Position numbers and translations under genes: made by a program | Shown here: positions 54,179 to 63,356 of the stretch, one piece after another | How the letters are laid out: each line of letters begins with the position of its first letter | Numbering within the stretch: the first letter of the stretch is position 1 | Source of the DNA: Roseiarcus sp963820775 | GTDB lineage: Bacteria > Pseudomonadota > Alphaproteobacteria > Rhizobiales > Beijerinckiaceae | Assembly: GCA_963820775.1 (NCBI GenBank) | Contig: CAWGBF010000015.1 | Location: forward strand, 992,001-1,056,000 | Direction of reading: 5' to 3' | DNA: 64,000 nt | The notes under the pieces: model-generated | Databases searched by the model: none | Told to the model about the DNA's origin: nothing | The model's input: only the letters and a program-made list of their open reading frames with translations

Positions 54179-55489
54179 TCATGGGTCGGCGGACCGCTGA
54201 CCCCCGTCGGGGCGGCCCATGGCGAAGCGCCTCTTGACCCGTTCGATCTGATCAGGGGGAACGCGGATCGTCAGCCGGAGCTCGCCCTCTTCGTCGCTTC
54301 GGCTCATGACCTCGGCATGCTCGTAGAGCCAATGCAGTCCCTGCCCGTCGCTAGCTTCAAGGGTTAGCTCGAACTGGGAGCGGCCGCGAGCCAGGCGGTC
54401 CTCGATCGCTGACAAAAGATGATCAATCCCCTCCCCTGTGGCCGCGGAAATCGCGAGCGGCGCAGCCTCCCTCGTTTCCTGCTCCTGGGCGAGCGCAGCG
54501 CGCGCATCGGCGTCGAGCAGGTCCACCTTGTTCCAGGCCTCAATGACGCGATCGGCGAGATTGGCGACGCCAATCTCGTTCAGAACCGCCTCGACATCAT
54601 GGGCTTGCGCGTCGCTGTCGGCGTGGGAGATGTCGCGCACATGCACGATGACATCGGCCGCGCGCACCTCCTCGAGCGTGGCGCGAAAGGCGGAGATGAG
54701 CGTCGTCGGCAAATCGGAGATGAAGCCGACAGTGTCGGAGAGGATCGCCGAGCCGCCATGGGGCAACTTGATGAGGCGCATCGTGGGATCGAGCGTGGCG
54801 AACAGCATGTCGGCCGCCGTCACTTCGGCGCGGGTCAGCCGGTTGAACAGGGTAGACTTTCCGGCGTTGGTGTAGCCGACCAGCGCGACAATCGGATAGG
54901 GGACGGCGCTGCGGCTGGCGCGTTGCAAGGCGCGCCGGCGCTTGACGGCCTCGAGCTCCCGCTCGATGCGGACGATGCGCTCGCCGATCAGGCGACGATC
55001 GGTTTCGATTTGGGTCTCGCCCGGGCCGCCGAGAAAGCCGAATCCGCCGCGCTGCCGCTCAAGGTGGGTCCATGAGCGAACCAAGCGGGAGCGCTGATAT
55101 TTCAAGTGGGCGAGCTCCACCTGCAGCGCGCCTTCGGCTGTGCGGGCCCTTTGGCCGAAAATCTCGAGGATCAGCCCAGTGCGGTCGATGACCTTACAGC
55201 CGAACGCCTTCTCGAGGTTGCGCTGCTGCGCCGGAGATAAAGCGCAGTCCATGACCACGAGGTCGATCTCCTCGGCTTTCACTTTGGCGGCGATCGTTTC
55301 GACCTTGCCCTTGCCAAGAAAGGTCGCCGGCCGGATCGCGTTCAGCGCAACGCTTTCGGCGCCCACGACCGCGAGGTCGATGGCGCGCGCCAATCCCACC
55401 GCCTCTTCGCGCCGCGCCTCGGGACTGCGCAACGCGTCATTCGATTCGCGCGTGACACTCGGACAGACGACCAGCGCGCGGGTGGTCAT
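54179..55489 (-). CDS. hflX: GTPase HflX
   Basis: A 436-residue ribosome-associated GTPase that splits stalled ribosomes, especially under stress. N-terminal HflX domain: ATFLGKGKVETIAAKVKAEE, DCALSPAQQRNLEKAFG, and the conserved GFLGGPGETQIETDRR. G domain: G1 GYTNAGKST at 205-213, SDTVGFISDLP, and a G4 AWNKVDLLD. A GGGGAGTT ribosome site supports the start at 55489. It follows hfq on the same strand with 46 bp between them, the classical hfq-hflX order. Confidence 0.94.
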   Translation of the reverse strand: MTTRALVVCPSVTRESNDALRSPEARREEAVGLARAIDLAVVGAESVALNAIRPATFLGKGKVETIAAKVKAEEIDLVVMDCALSPAQQRNLEKAFGCKVIDRTGLILEIFGQRARTAEGALQVELAHLKYQRSRLVRSWTHLERQRGGFGFLGGPGETQIETDRRLIGERIVRIERELEAVKRRRALQRASRSAVPYPIVALVGYTNAGKSTLFNRLTRAEVTAADMLFATLDPTMRLIKLPHGGSAILSDTVGFISDLPTTLISAFRATLEEVRAADVIVHVRDISHADSDAQAHDVEAVLNEIGVANLADRVIEAWNKVDLLDADARAALAQEQETREAAPLAISAATGEGIDHLLSAIEDRLARGRSQFELTLEASDGQGLHWLYEHAEVMSRSDEEGELRLTIRVPPDQIERVKRRFAMGRPDGGQRSADP

Positions 55490-55535
55490 AACTCCCCGGC
55501 CAGGTTCGTCCGTGGCTTTGCGCGATGGGGCGATG

Positions 55536-55784
55536 TCAGCGGGTGTCCTCGTCGACCGCCTCGAACATGGTGATCGGGCTTGCCGGCATGATCGTGGAAA
55601 TGGCGTGCTTATAGACCAGCTGCGAGTGTCCGTCGCGCCGAAGCAGGACACAGAAGTTATCGAACCAAGTCACGAAACCCTGCAATTTCACCCCGTTAAC
55701 GAGAAAAATCGTGACCGACGTCTTGGACTTTCGCACGTGATTCAGGAACGTATCCTGGAGGTTTTGCGCCTTCTCGGTTGCCAT
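55536..55784 (-). CDS. hfq: RNA chaperone Hfq
   Basis: An 82-residue Sm-like protein forming a hexameric ring that binds sRNAs and mRNAs. Sm1 is FLVNGVKLQGFVTWFDNFCV, Sm2 is SQLVYKHAISTIMP, and the N-terminus has QNLQDTFLNHVRKSKT. The start at 55784 gives the conserved MATEKAQNLQ; a 29-codon in-frame extension upstream is less likely. Length typical of alphaproteobacterial Hfq. Confidence 0.95.
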   Translation of the reverse strand: MATEKAQNLQDTFLNHVRKSKTSVTIFLVNGVKLQGFVTWFDNFCVLLRRDGHSQLVYKHAISTIMPASPITMFEAVDEDTR

Positions 55785-55953
55785 TCGTGTTTCCGTTTGT
55801 TGGGCCTTTCCGGCCAGCGTTGTTCGGAAGTCACCCGCGCCTTCTGATGACGCGTAGTTGTTCGAGCTCATATCATAGAAAATGAGGCGAGCGAACTCAT
55901 AAACCTAAAATACAATGTTAAAGAGGCTTTCATGACCCTCTCGGCGCTCCGCG

Positions 55954-57321
55954 TTATTCGACGCCGAGAGATTTCAGCTTTCGGTGCAGCGCCGAGCGCT
56001 CCATGCCGATAAACTCGGCGGTACGCGATATGTTGCCGCCAAACCGACTGATCTGGGCCACGAGATAATCGCGCTCGAAGGCTTCGCGCGCCTCGCGAAG
56101 CGGAAGGCTCAGTAATTTCTCGCCGCCGATGCCGCTCGGCACCGCCGGCACAAGCGCGCCAACCTCCGCCGGAAGCATCGACGCAGAAATTTCGGCGTTG
56201 GGATCGCCGAGCGCGAGGATCATCAATCGCTCGACATTGTTCCTGAGCTGCCGGATGTTTCCTGGCCAGTCGTGCGACTGAAGCACCGCCATGGCGTCGG
56301 AGCCGACCCGGCGAGGCGCAACCCCCATATTGGCTGCGACGCTTTTCAAAAAGTATTGAACGAGTTCAGGAATGTCCTCCCGCCGCTCAGCCAGCGACGG
56401 AACTCGAATCGGCACCACCGACAGCCGATGAAAAAGGTCCTCGCGAAACCGCCCCTCGGTTATCGCCTCCGCCAGATCACGGCTCGTCGACGAAATGACG
56501 CGCACATCGACGAAAACACGCGCGGCGCCGCCAACGCGCTGAAAGTTCTGGTCGACCAAAACGCGGAGGATTTTGGCTTGCGTTTCGCGCGGCATGTCGG
56601 CAATTTCGTCCAGGTAAAGCGTGCCGCCATGCGCCTCTTCAAGCGCGCCGACCCTCAGCTGCCCTTCGCCGCCAGCCTCGACCCCAAAGAGTTCCGCTTC
56701 CATTCTCTCAGGCGACATCGCCGGCGCGTTGATGACGACAAAGGGACCGCCGGCGCGCGTCGAACTTTCGTGAATCAGGCGAGCGGCCAGTTCCTTACCC
56801 GATCCGGCGGCGCCAGAAATGAGAACGCGCGAGTTGGCCGGTCCGAGTTTTTCGATGATCCGCTTGAGGTTCGAGACTGCTGACGAAGACCCGACCATCC
56901 TGTCGACGGGGCCGCCGCGGGCGCGCAGTTCGTTGACCTCCCGCTTGAGGCGCGAAGTCTCCAGCGCCCGCTCGGCGATAAGAATCAAACGATCCGCCTT
57001 GAACGGCTTCTCGATGAAGTCATAGGCGCCGAGTTTGATCGCCCGTACCGCCGTCTCGACGTTGCCATGACCGGAAATCATCACCACGGGCACATTCGGG
57101 TGCTGGCGCTTGATCGCTTCAAGCAGCTGCAACCCGTCCAGCTTCGAGCCCTGCAGCCATATGTCGAGCAGGATCAGTTGCGGACGGCGCGCTTCAACCG
57201 CGGCGATGGCCTCGTCTGAATCGCGCGCCAGACGCGCCCCGTACCCCTCATCCTCCAAGATGCCGGCGACGAGTCCGCGGATGTCGTCCTCGTCATCGAC
57301 GATCAGAATGTCAGCAGCCAT
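55954..57321 (-). CDS. ntrX: NtrX response regulator
   Basis: A 455-residue response regulator of the NtrYX system controlling nitrogen, redox and envelope genes. Receiver domain (residues 3-120) with Asp53 in ILLDIWLQG and Lys in FIEKPFKADR. AAA+ domain with Walker A GAAGSGKELAARLIHE and Walker B GTLYLDEIADMP; the sigma-54-contact GAFTGA loop is replaced (EAGGEGQLRVGALEEAHG), as is common for NtrX. C-terminal Fis helix: NISRTAEFIGMERSALHRKL. Its ATG overlaps the old ntrY tail copy, not the present ntrY stop. Confidence 0.94.
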   Translation of the reverse strand: MAADILIVDDEDDIRGLVAGILEDEGYGARLARDSDEAIAAVEARRPQLILLDIWLQGSKLDGLQLLEAIKRQHPNVPVVMISGHGNVETAVRAIKLGAYDFIEKPFKADRLILIAERALETSRLKREVNELRARGGPVDRMVGSSSAVSNLKRIIEKLGPANSRVLISGAAGSGKELAARLIHESSTRAGGPFVVINAPAMSPERMEAELFGVEAGGEGQLRVGALEEAHGGTLYLDEIADMPRETQAKILRVLVDQNFQRVGGAARVFVDVRVISSTSRDLAEAITEGRFREDLFHRLSVVPIRVPSLAERREDIPELVQYFLKSVAANMGVAPRRVGSDAMAVLQSHDWPGNIRQLRNNVERLMILALGDPNAEISASMLPAEVGALVPAVPSGIGGEKLLSLPLREAREAFERDYLVAQISRFGGNISRTAEFIGMERSALHRKLKSLGVE

Positions 57322-57335
57322 CAGGACGAACCGAT

Positions 57336-57374
57336 CCTCTCATTTTCCCGCGGCGTCGCCTTCTGTTCGGCGCG
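57336..57374. repeat. 39-bp direct repeat, left copy (ntrX side)
   Basis: Matches 58033-58071 at 36 of 39 positions. On the minus strand it encodes RAEQKATPRENER, parallel to RAEQNATPRESER at the ntrY C-terminus. In this copy the frame runs on to a stop overlapping the ntrX ATG, so it looks like the original end of ntrY. Confidence 0.85.
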
Positions 57375-57395
57375 CGAGCGTCCACTGTTAGGCGC

Positions 57396-57434
57396 CCCTA
57401 TATTCACCGCCCGCAGCAAGGCGACATAGTTGTC
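57396..57434 (-). pseudogene. DUF1697 N-terminal fragment
   Basis: Reads DNYVALLRAVNIG, the conserved start of DUF1697 proteins, and then breaks off about 20 bases before the 39-bp repeat. No ATG is in the right frame. It looks like the first codons of a gene that followed the ydeI-like gene in the donor and was cut off at the junction. Confidence 0.6.
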
Positions 57435-58030
57435 ATGGGGTTTGTCCGCGCCGGGGGTGAAAGGCTTCTCCGCGGGCGAGCTTGGCGACCATCTCAGCGA
57501 TCTTCGCAGCGCGCTTCTCGGGAGTTCTTGGCTTGATGCACGCGATAGAGCACGGAGTACCGATTGGCTGAATCCAACGTGTCGAAGAGAGCGCGGGCGG
57601 ACGGTTCGGCAGCCAGGGCGGCCTCTAGATCGCCATCTGGCGAGGCCTGCGATTGGGGGGCATAGGCGGCCGCCCAGCGTCCGTCGGCTTTCGCCCGATT
57701 GATTTGGGCTTGGCCTTTGGGCTTCATGCGGCCGGCGATCAGAAGCCGATTGACGCGTTGGCAGTTCACCTGCGACCAAGCGCTCCTTGGCTTCCGCGGT
57801 GTAAAGCGCGTCTTGAAATAGTACCCGTCAACACGACCGAGTTGGCCGTCTACCCACCCATGAACGAGGGCGCAGTCGATCGCGTCGGACTTGCTGATGG
57901 TTGGTTCCGGCGCGCCTTTCTTAGCGAACCTGAGCCAGGCGCCGGCCGCGTCGTCAGGCTGATCCGTCAGCCACGAGTCGAATGTCGTCGCATCGGGAAA
58001 GGTCAACAATGGAAGCTCATCGCGCATCAT
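57433..58030 (-). CDS. YdeI/OmpD-associated family protein, frameshifted near the end
   Basis: About 198 residues after correction. Family markers: FDSWLTDQPDDAAGAWLRFA, GYYFKTRFTPRKPRSAWSQV, NRLLIAGRMKPKGQAQINRA and a C-terminal NRYSVLYRVHQAKTPEKRAA. In the raw frame an extra A in AAGAA near 57525 gives an early stop at 57494; the other frame runs EMVAKLARGEAFHPRRGQTP. Cytoplasmic. YdeI-type proteins are linked to resistance to cationic peptides in Bacillus, and related ones to stress, but the alphaproteobacterial role is unknown. Its ATG overlaps the ntrY stop. Confidence 0.8.
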
Positions 58031-60309
58031 ACCCTCTCACTTTCCCGCGGCGTTGCATTCTGTTCGGCGCGATGCAACGGCAGTCTCATCAGCACTTTGG
58101 CGCCCCGGCCGCCATCGGGACGCGCGGGTCCGTCGAGCAGCTCGACACCGCCGCCATGGTCCTCGAATATCTTGACGACAATTGGCAAGCCGAGCCCGGT
58201 TCCCTCGGCTCGCGTCGTGACATAGGGCTCGATCAGACGGCGCCGATCCTCGCGCGGGAAACCTTTGCCGTTGTCGCTGACAGCAATTTCGGCAAAGCCC
58301 GCGTCATCCACGGACACAGTCGTTATGACGACGCCCTTCCCGTGCGCCTCACCTAAAGCGTCAATACCTTCTGTCGCATTTTTCAGTACGTTGGTGAGCG
58401 CTTGCGACACCAGCCGCCGATCGAAGTCGGCCAAAATCGGCTCATCTGGCAGTTGCTCCTCAAAACTGATGTCCGCGCGGCCGACCCGCATCAGGAAGAT
58501 CGCTTGGCGCACGCAATCGGTGAGGTCGTCGCGCGCCGAGCGCGCCTTTGGCATGCGCGCAAAGGACGAGAATTCGTCAACCATGCGTTTGATGTCGTCC
58601 ACCTGCCGGATAATCGTGTCCGTGCATTGGTCGAATATGTCCTTGCCCTCGACGATGTGTCGGCCGTAGCGCCGTTTCAGCCGCTCGGCCGAGAGTTGGA
58701 TCGGGGTTAGCGGATTCCTGATCTCATGCGCAATGCGACGGGCGACGTCGGCCCACGCGGCGGTCCGTTGAGCGGTTACGAGGTCGCTGATGTCGTCGAG
58801 CGTGATGACGCTGGCGCGATCATCACGTCCGGGACTTCCGGTGACCCGAACGTTGAGAACGCGCTCGCGGCCGTCTCGCAGCACCGTCGCCTGCCCCTGA
58901 TGAAGCCGCAGTCTGAGCGATCGGGACTGTTCCCAGATAAATCCAATGCTTGGCTGGACCGCATTGAGCGGCCGCCCAATGAGGCCGAGGTCGCCGCCGA
59001 GCAGGCGCTCGGCGGCGGCGTTCGAAATCGTGATGATCCCCTCGTGATCGACGCCCAGAACGCCCGCGGGCACCCCCGATAGCACCGCCTCGATGAATGC
59101 GCGCCGCTCATCGTTGAGCGCGTTTGCGTCGATCAGGCCGGTCTGTTGACGCAGGAGTTCGGAGGTCATCTTGTTGAACGTGTCTCCGAGATGGCCAAGG
59201 TCTCCATCGGAACGCCGCGTTGGCACTTGAACATGAAGATTTCCGGAGGCGACTTCGTCAGCCGCTCGGATGAGGCCGCGGATCGGTCGGACCAGCCGGT
59301 TGGCGAAGGCCAGGCCGATCCAGATGGCGGAAAACAGCATGGTGAGCGCAAGCAGCACGAAGACGGTCGCGAAGCCCAGTTCAAGGCTGTGCCTATGGGC
59401 CTCGAAGCGCGCCCACATGTTGGAGACGAGCGCTGCATCTTGCGTGACCTTGGCCGCCAAAGGGTCGATCCCCCGCGCGGCGTAGAGGAATTGCCCACCC
59501 GCGCCGGGGATTGGCCGAATGCCGACGAAGATGTTGCCGACGCCGAGGAAGCCGCAGAGCGCCTCGCCATTCTGAGCATCCCGGAAGTCGGAGGGGTCGG
59601 GCCTGGCGATCAGTTTTTCGTCCGAGCCCTCCGCGACGACGACTGGCGTTCCGTCGCTCTTCATCAGCGCGGCGGCGCTGAAGCCCAGCGTTTTGGAGCG
59701 CGAGCTGAAGTATTCGTTGAACTGAGCGGGATCCGATTGGAGCAGCAGGGCGCTGCGGGCGATATCGCCGGCGGTCAGTTCGACGTCGCGCAACAGCGCG
59801 CGACACTGGGATTCGCGGTAGAGTTGGGTCGCCTGATTGGATTCGTTGATGAAGGCCGCGACGTCGCTCATAAACCGCGGATTGATCGCCCACTCGACCG
59901 AAACCGTAGCGACGATCGCGGTGACGATGGCCGGAATTGCGGCGACCAGCGAAAACAAGGCGACGAACCGACTGTGCAGTCGGGCGCCTGCCCGCGCCGC
60001 CCGGCGCGCGGCTCGAAGGCGCGCCAACTCCATCGAAATCAGGATGATGAGGATGACGACGACCAGACCGTCGCCCAATAACAGGATGAGGACGACGGTC
60101 GCCGTCGGAATGATCGGCGTGAAACCGGCGAAAACGAGGAACGTCGCCAGAGCGAGGACGAAAGCAGCGCCGACGACGACAATTCCAAAGCGGCCTGTCG
60201 GCCGGGTGTCCTCTAAAAGCGCCGACCCCCGCGCGTTGATAGTCGTCGTTCCAGTCAAATCCGTGAACCGAAGGCCCGCGAAACGGTTCGGGCAACCGCG
60301 AATCCGCAA
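58027..60309 (-). CDS. ntrY: NtrY sensor histidine kinase
   Basis: A 760-residue membrane kinase. Two hydrophobic segments near 41-92, a third at 115-135, a periplasmic sensor domain of about 170 residues, a transmembrane helix near 312-335, HAMP (about 337-390), PAS (about 400-510), then HisKA with His528 in RRIAHEIRNPLTPIQLSAER, and HATPase_c with NVLKNATEGI, VSDNGKGF and GTGLGLPIVVKI. The TTG at 60309 is the farthest start; a later start before the first TM is possible. Its C-terminus (RAEQNATPRESERV) ends at a stop created next to the inserted cassette. Confidence 0.94.
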   Translation of the reverse strand: MRIRGCPNRFAGLRFTDLTGTTTINARGSALLEDTRPTGRFGIVVVGAAFVLALATFLVFAGFTPIIPTATVVLILLLGDGLVVVILIILISMELARLRAARRAARAGARLHSRFVALFSLVAAIPAIVTAIVATVSVEWAINPRFMSDVAAFINESNQATQLYRESQCRALLRDVELTAGDIARSALLLQSDPAQFNEYFSSRSKTLGFSAAALMKSDGTPVVVAEGSDEKLIARPDPSDFRDAQNGEALCGFLGVGNIFVGIRPIPGAGGQFLYAARGIDPLAAKVTQDAALVSNMWARFEAHRHSLELGFATVFVLLALTMLFSAIWIGLAFANRLVRPIRGLIRAADEVASGNLHVQVPTRRSDGDLGHLGDTFNKMTSELLRQQTGLIDANALNDERRAFIEAVLSGVPAGVLGVDHEGIITISNAAAERLLGGDLGLIGRPLNAVQPSIGFIWEQSRSLRLRLHQGQATVLRDGRERVLNVRVTGSPGRDDRASVITLDDISDLVTAQRTAAWADVARRIAHEIRNPLTPIQLSAERLKRRYGRHIVEGKDIFDQCTDTIIRQVDDIKRMVDEFSSFARMPKARSARDDLTDCVRQAIFLMRVGRADISFEEQLPDEPILADFDRRLVSQALTNVLKNATEGIDALGEAHGKGVVITTVSVDDAGFAEIAVSDNGKGFPREDRRRLIEPYVTTRAEGTGLGLPIVVKIFEDHGGGVELLDGPARPDGGRGAKVLMRLPLHRAEQNATPRESERV
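58033..58071. repeat. 39-bp direct repeat, right copy (inside the ntrY 3' end)
   Basis: Pairs with 57336-57374 (3 mismatches). Distance between copies is 697 bp, containing the ydeI-like gene and the DUF1697 fragment. Confidence 0.85.
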
Positions 60310-60759
60310 CCGCGAAGTTCTTAGCGCCTACGTGGCAAAGCCGCAACGATGTTGCTCAACTGCGACGCTTTAATTGGCCTCGCGAATCCCTGCACGCTTG
60401 CACGCGAAACGGGCGCTTTTTGGGGCGAAGCGCCTTTCTCGCAGCCATGCTCGCCCAAATCGCCTGGCGCACGGGTCCGGCGGTCCCGGCGCGCGCAATT
60501 AAGCACCAGTTATTTCAATAGCTTAACAGCTTCTTGCGCAATTTTTTCCGACTGGAGCTTCGAGGCGGCCCTCGCTCTCCTGAGGCGCCTGAGGCGCGAG
60601 GTCGCGAGAGCGGCTGGCCCGTTTCGTGCGCCGACGAGGCTAAAAACAACGAAAGCGAAACAAAACGTTTCGCGACGATGGGCAAAAGTCATTGATGATC
60701 ATTGTGGACGCCGAATCAGTCATTTCGCCGGATCGCGGAGCAATGACCTCGGCAATCTC
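60310..60759. other. 450-bp region between ntrY and the BMP gene
   Basis: No convincing gene. Contains a type A repeat trace at about 60566-60604 (CTCCTGAGGCGCCTGAGG). An AT-rich stretch (60505-60545) lies upstream of ntrY and could hold its promoter region. Confidence 0.45.
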
Positions 60760-61851
60760 TCAGGTGATAGAGCCGATGACGCCCTCGATCAGGTAGTTCG
60801 TGCCCCATAGGCTCCCGTCATAAAGGTCGAGCGTCTTGGCGGATATCACGTTGCCCTTATTGTCCTTTACGCCGCCGACGAAGATCGGCTTGTCAGCCTT
60901 CGTGTCGTCGATCGCCGCCAGCACGGCTTTCCGCGTCGCGTCGTTCGCGCCGGCGCCGAACGGCGTGCTTAGGACCAGATCCTTGTCGTATCCGCCTTCG
61001 TCCAGGTTCGGCAGCTTCTCGCCCTTGGCGATCAGCTTGGCGTATGCGTCGTAGATCGTGCTCCACTTCATCTGGGCCCCGGTAATGAACCCGTTCGGCG
61101 CAAGCGAGCTTTGATCCGCGTTGTGACCGAGCGTCTTGGCGCCCCGCGACTCGGCGGTCTCGATCACCACCTTGGGGCTGTCGACATGGCAGGCGATCAC
61201 GTCGCAGCCCGCATCGATCAGCGCCTGCGCCGATTCCGCCTCGCGGACAGGAAGCGACCACTCGCCGGTGATAATGAGGTGAATCTCAGCCGCCGGATTG
61301 ACCTTCTTCACGCCGACGGTGAAGGAATTGACGTTGCGCAATACGAGGCCGATCGGCTTCGCCGCGATATAGCCGATCTTGTTGGTCTTGGTCGATAGGC
61401 CGGCGGCGATCCCGTTCACATAGTGACCCTGGTCCATGTAGGAATAACAGCCGCCGGCGTTGTCCGGATCCTTGCCCTTCTTCCACAAGCTGGTCGGATG
61501 GCGAAACTCCACATGGGGAAATTTCCTCGCCTCGTCCAGCATGAAGGGGTCGAAATAGCCGAACGAGGTGGGAAAGATCAGCGTCGCCCCGTCAAGATTG
61601 ATCATCGACTCCATGGTCTTCACGACCGCGTCAGTCTCGGGAACGTTCTCCTCCTCGACGACTGTAATACCGGGCTCGCATTTAAGCGCCGCCGCGGCGA
61701 CGGCGTGTGATTGATTCCAGCCGTAGTCGTCCTTCGAGCCGACGTAGATGAAGCCGACGGTGGTGTTAGCGGCGCGCGCCGTGGAGACGCTGCTCAACGC
61801 CAGCGCCGCGCCGCCGACGCCCCCAAGGAAACCGCGCCGGGTCATTTGCAT
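60760..61851 (-). CDS. BMP-family ABC transporter substrate-binding protein
   Basis: A 363-residue binding protein of the BMP/PnrA/Med family, which usually binds nucleosides or related small molecules. A Tat-type signal (MTRRGFLGGVGGAALALSSV) with the RR motif and AxA cleavage near residue 29. The core shows VGFIYVGSKDDYGWNQSHAV, IFPTSFGYFDPFMLDEA, YVNGIAAGLSTKTNKIGYIA and VIACHVDSPKVVIETAESRG. The 94 upstream in-frame codons are Arg-rich and rejected. No permease or ATPase genes are in the window. It diverges from the RHH-DUF1989 pair. Confidence 0.9.
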   Translation of the reverse strand: MQMTRRGFLGGVGGAALALSSVSTARAANTTVGFIYVGSKDDYGWNQSHAVAAAALKCEPGITVVEEENVPETDAVVKTMESMINLDGATLIFPTSFGYFDPFMLDEARKFPHVEFRHPTSLWKKGKDPDNAGGCYSYMDQGHYVNGIAAGLSTKTNKIGYIAAKPIGLVLRNVNSFTVGVKKVNPAAEIHLIITGEWSLPVREAESAQALIDAGCDVIACHVDSPKVVIETAESRGAKTLGHNADQSSLAPNGFITGAQMKWSTIYDAYAKLIAKGEKLPNLDEGGYDKDLVLSTPFGAGANDATRKAVLAAIDDTKADKPIFVGGVKDNKGNVISAKTLDLYDGSLWGTNYLIEGVIGSIT

Positions 61852-62091
61852 CGCGCCATACCTTTCAAACCGACAAGCCGCCAGACGGCGGTCGAAATTT
61901 TCCGGAGCAAGTCTCGCGCCAGCAGCGCTGAAGCGAGCCAATTTTCGCCACGGGCGCGAGACGCGTTCCAAGCTAAGCGGCCGTCCGCGTACCGGTTCGC
62001 CGCCGCGTCGACAGGCGGACTTTGTCCTTTTCCGGTGCTGATTCGCGACATAACGTGCACGCGGGTCGATCGGCGGAGCGAGGGGGCGGGA

Positions 62092-62247
62092 ATGGCGGGA
62101 AGAACGGTTGTTGTGCGCCTCAACCAGCAGCAAATCGAACTCATCGACCGGACAATCCAGCGGGGCGAGGCGGCGGACCGCGTTTCGCTGATCCGCAAGG
62201 CGCTGCGCGAACAGGCGGCGAAGCAGCGCAACGGCGCCGCCCGATGA
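62092..62247 (+). CDS. ribbon-helix-helix (CopG-like) small regulator
   Basis: A 51-residue protein: a beta strand VVVRLNQQQIELIDRTIQRG followed by two helices in RVSLIRKALREQAAKQ, the CopG/Arc ribbon-helix-helix pattern. Its stop overlaps the DUF1989 ATG (ATGA), so translation is coupled. Likely a DNA-binding regulator of the pair or of the divergent BMP gene. An AGCGAGGGGG ribosome site precedes ATG 62092. Confidence 0.8.
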   Translation: MAGRTVVVRLNQQQIELIDRTIQRGEAADRVSLIRKALREQAAKQRNGAAR

Positions 62248-63356
62248 CGGACCGGAATGTCCTGCTCGAAATGGTCCTCGAGCCGGGGACCGGCAAGGCG
62301 CTCGAGGTCAGGGCCGGGCAGATCCTACGCATCGAGCAGGTCGAAGGGCTGCAATGCGTCGACTTCAATTGCTTCAATCTGCATGACTATAAAGAATTCA
62401 TGCATTGCGGGCGCACCCGGACGGTGCACGGCTTCAACCCGACCAAGGGCGCCTTCCTATGGTCCGCGCCGCCGCGCGAGCGAGCGCTCATGTACATTCT
62501 CCAGGATACGGTCGGGCGCAACGACGTGCTGTTCCCGCGCTGCAGCGCCTATGTCTACGAGAGCGCTTACGGGTTCGACGCGCATACCAACTGCCATGAC
62601 ATCCAGGCTGAGGCGCAGCGCGAATACGGTCTCACGCCGGACGACGTGCACGACAGCTTCAACCTCTTCATGTACACCGAGATCAGCCGCGATGGGCGCG
62701 CCACGATCACCCGCCAGGACACGAAGCCCGGCGACCATGTCGACTTGTTGGCGCTGGTCGACGTTCTCGCAGTGCCGAACGTTTGTGGCGCCGACGTCAT
62801 GCGCACGAGCAATTTTGCGCTGAAGCCGATCAAGCTCACTCTGTTCGAGGCGACTGAAGCGGATCTGGCGGCTGCGCCGAAGACGCCGGTCCTGAAAAGC
62901 CAGCGGACGCCGAAGGACTTTCGCAACCCGACGATCAAAACGGAGCGCAAGCTGAGCCGCGATTCCTCCTACGTCGCCGAGTTCGTCAACACGCCGATCC
63001 AGCTCGAAGACGTCGCGGTCGAGCTCTCGGACGAAGAGGCGGCGATGCTCGATCGCCTTCGCCTGCCCGTCTACGGCGCGGACGACGGCGCAGCGCTGCG
63101 CGACATCCTGTTCACGTGGTGGGAGCAGAAATTTCTCGGCGCCGCCGAGAGCGGAGCACCGGCGATCGGCGACAGGAAGGCGTACGGCGGCGCGGTTGAG
63201 GGTCAAAACTCAGCGGCTTGTGCGGAGAAGACCGCTTTGGCGAGAGCGGACAAAGCTAACGCTTTGAACGCCCGCTATCGACGTCGAGCGGACGTAGCAG
63301 ACCGTGGCCTTGGACGCCTCAGTTTGGGCGGGAAGCGCGCCTACAGGGTCGCCTAG
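62244..63356 (+). CDS. DUF1989 protein (urea carboxylase-associated family)
   Basis: A 370-residue DUF1989 protein. Markers are LEVRAGQILRIEQVEGLQCV, CFNLHDYKEFMHCGRTRTVH, LWSAPPRERALMYILQDTVG, AHTNCHDIQAEAQREYGL and MRTSNFALKPIKLTLFEAT. Cys/His-rich conserved positions suggest a metal site. Relatives are encoded beside urea carboxylase or allophanate genes, with an unknown molecular role, and some are aminomethyltransferase-like. Start at ATG 62244 decided by the ATGA coupling with the RHH gene. The C-terminal ~80 residues are low-complexity and may be frame-drifted. Confidence 0.85.
   Translation: MTDRNVLLEMVLEPGTGKALEVRAGQILRIEQVEGLQCVDFNCFNLHDYKEFMHCGRTRTVHGFNPTKGAFLWSAPPRERALMYILQDTVGRNDVLFPRCSAYVYESAYGFDAHTNCHDIQAEAQREYGLTPDDVHDSFNLFMYTEISRDGRATITRQDTKPGDHVDLLALVDVLAVPNVCGADVMRTSNFALKPIKLTLFEATEADLAAAPKTPVLKSQRTPKDFRNPTIKTERKLSRDSSYVAEFVNTPIQLEDVAVELSDEEAAMLDRLRLPVYGADDGAALRDILFTWWEQKFLGAAESGAPAIGDRKAYGGAVEGQNSAACAEKTALARADKANALNARYRRRADVADRGLGRLSLGGKRAYRVA

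Noticed and set aside
59146..60081. 311-codon frame antisense to ntrY
   Set aside because: Shadow of an intact, well-supported kinase gene.
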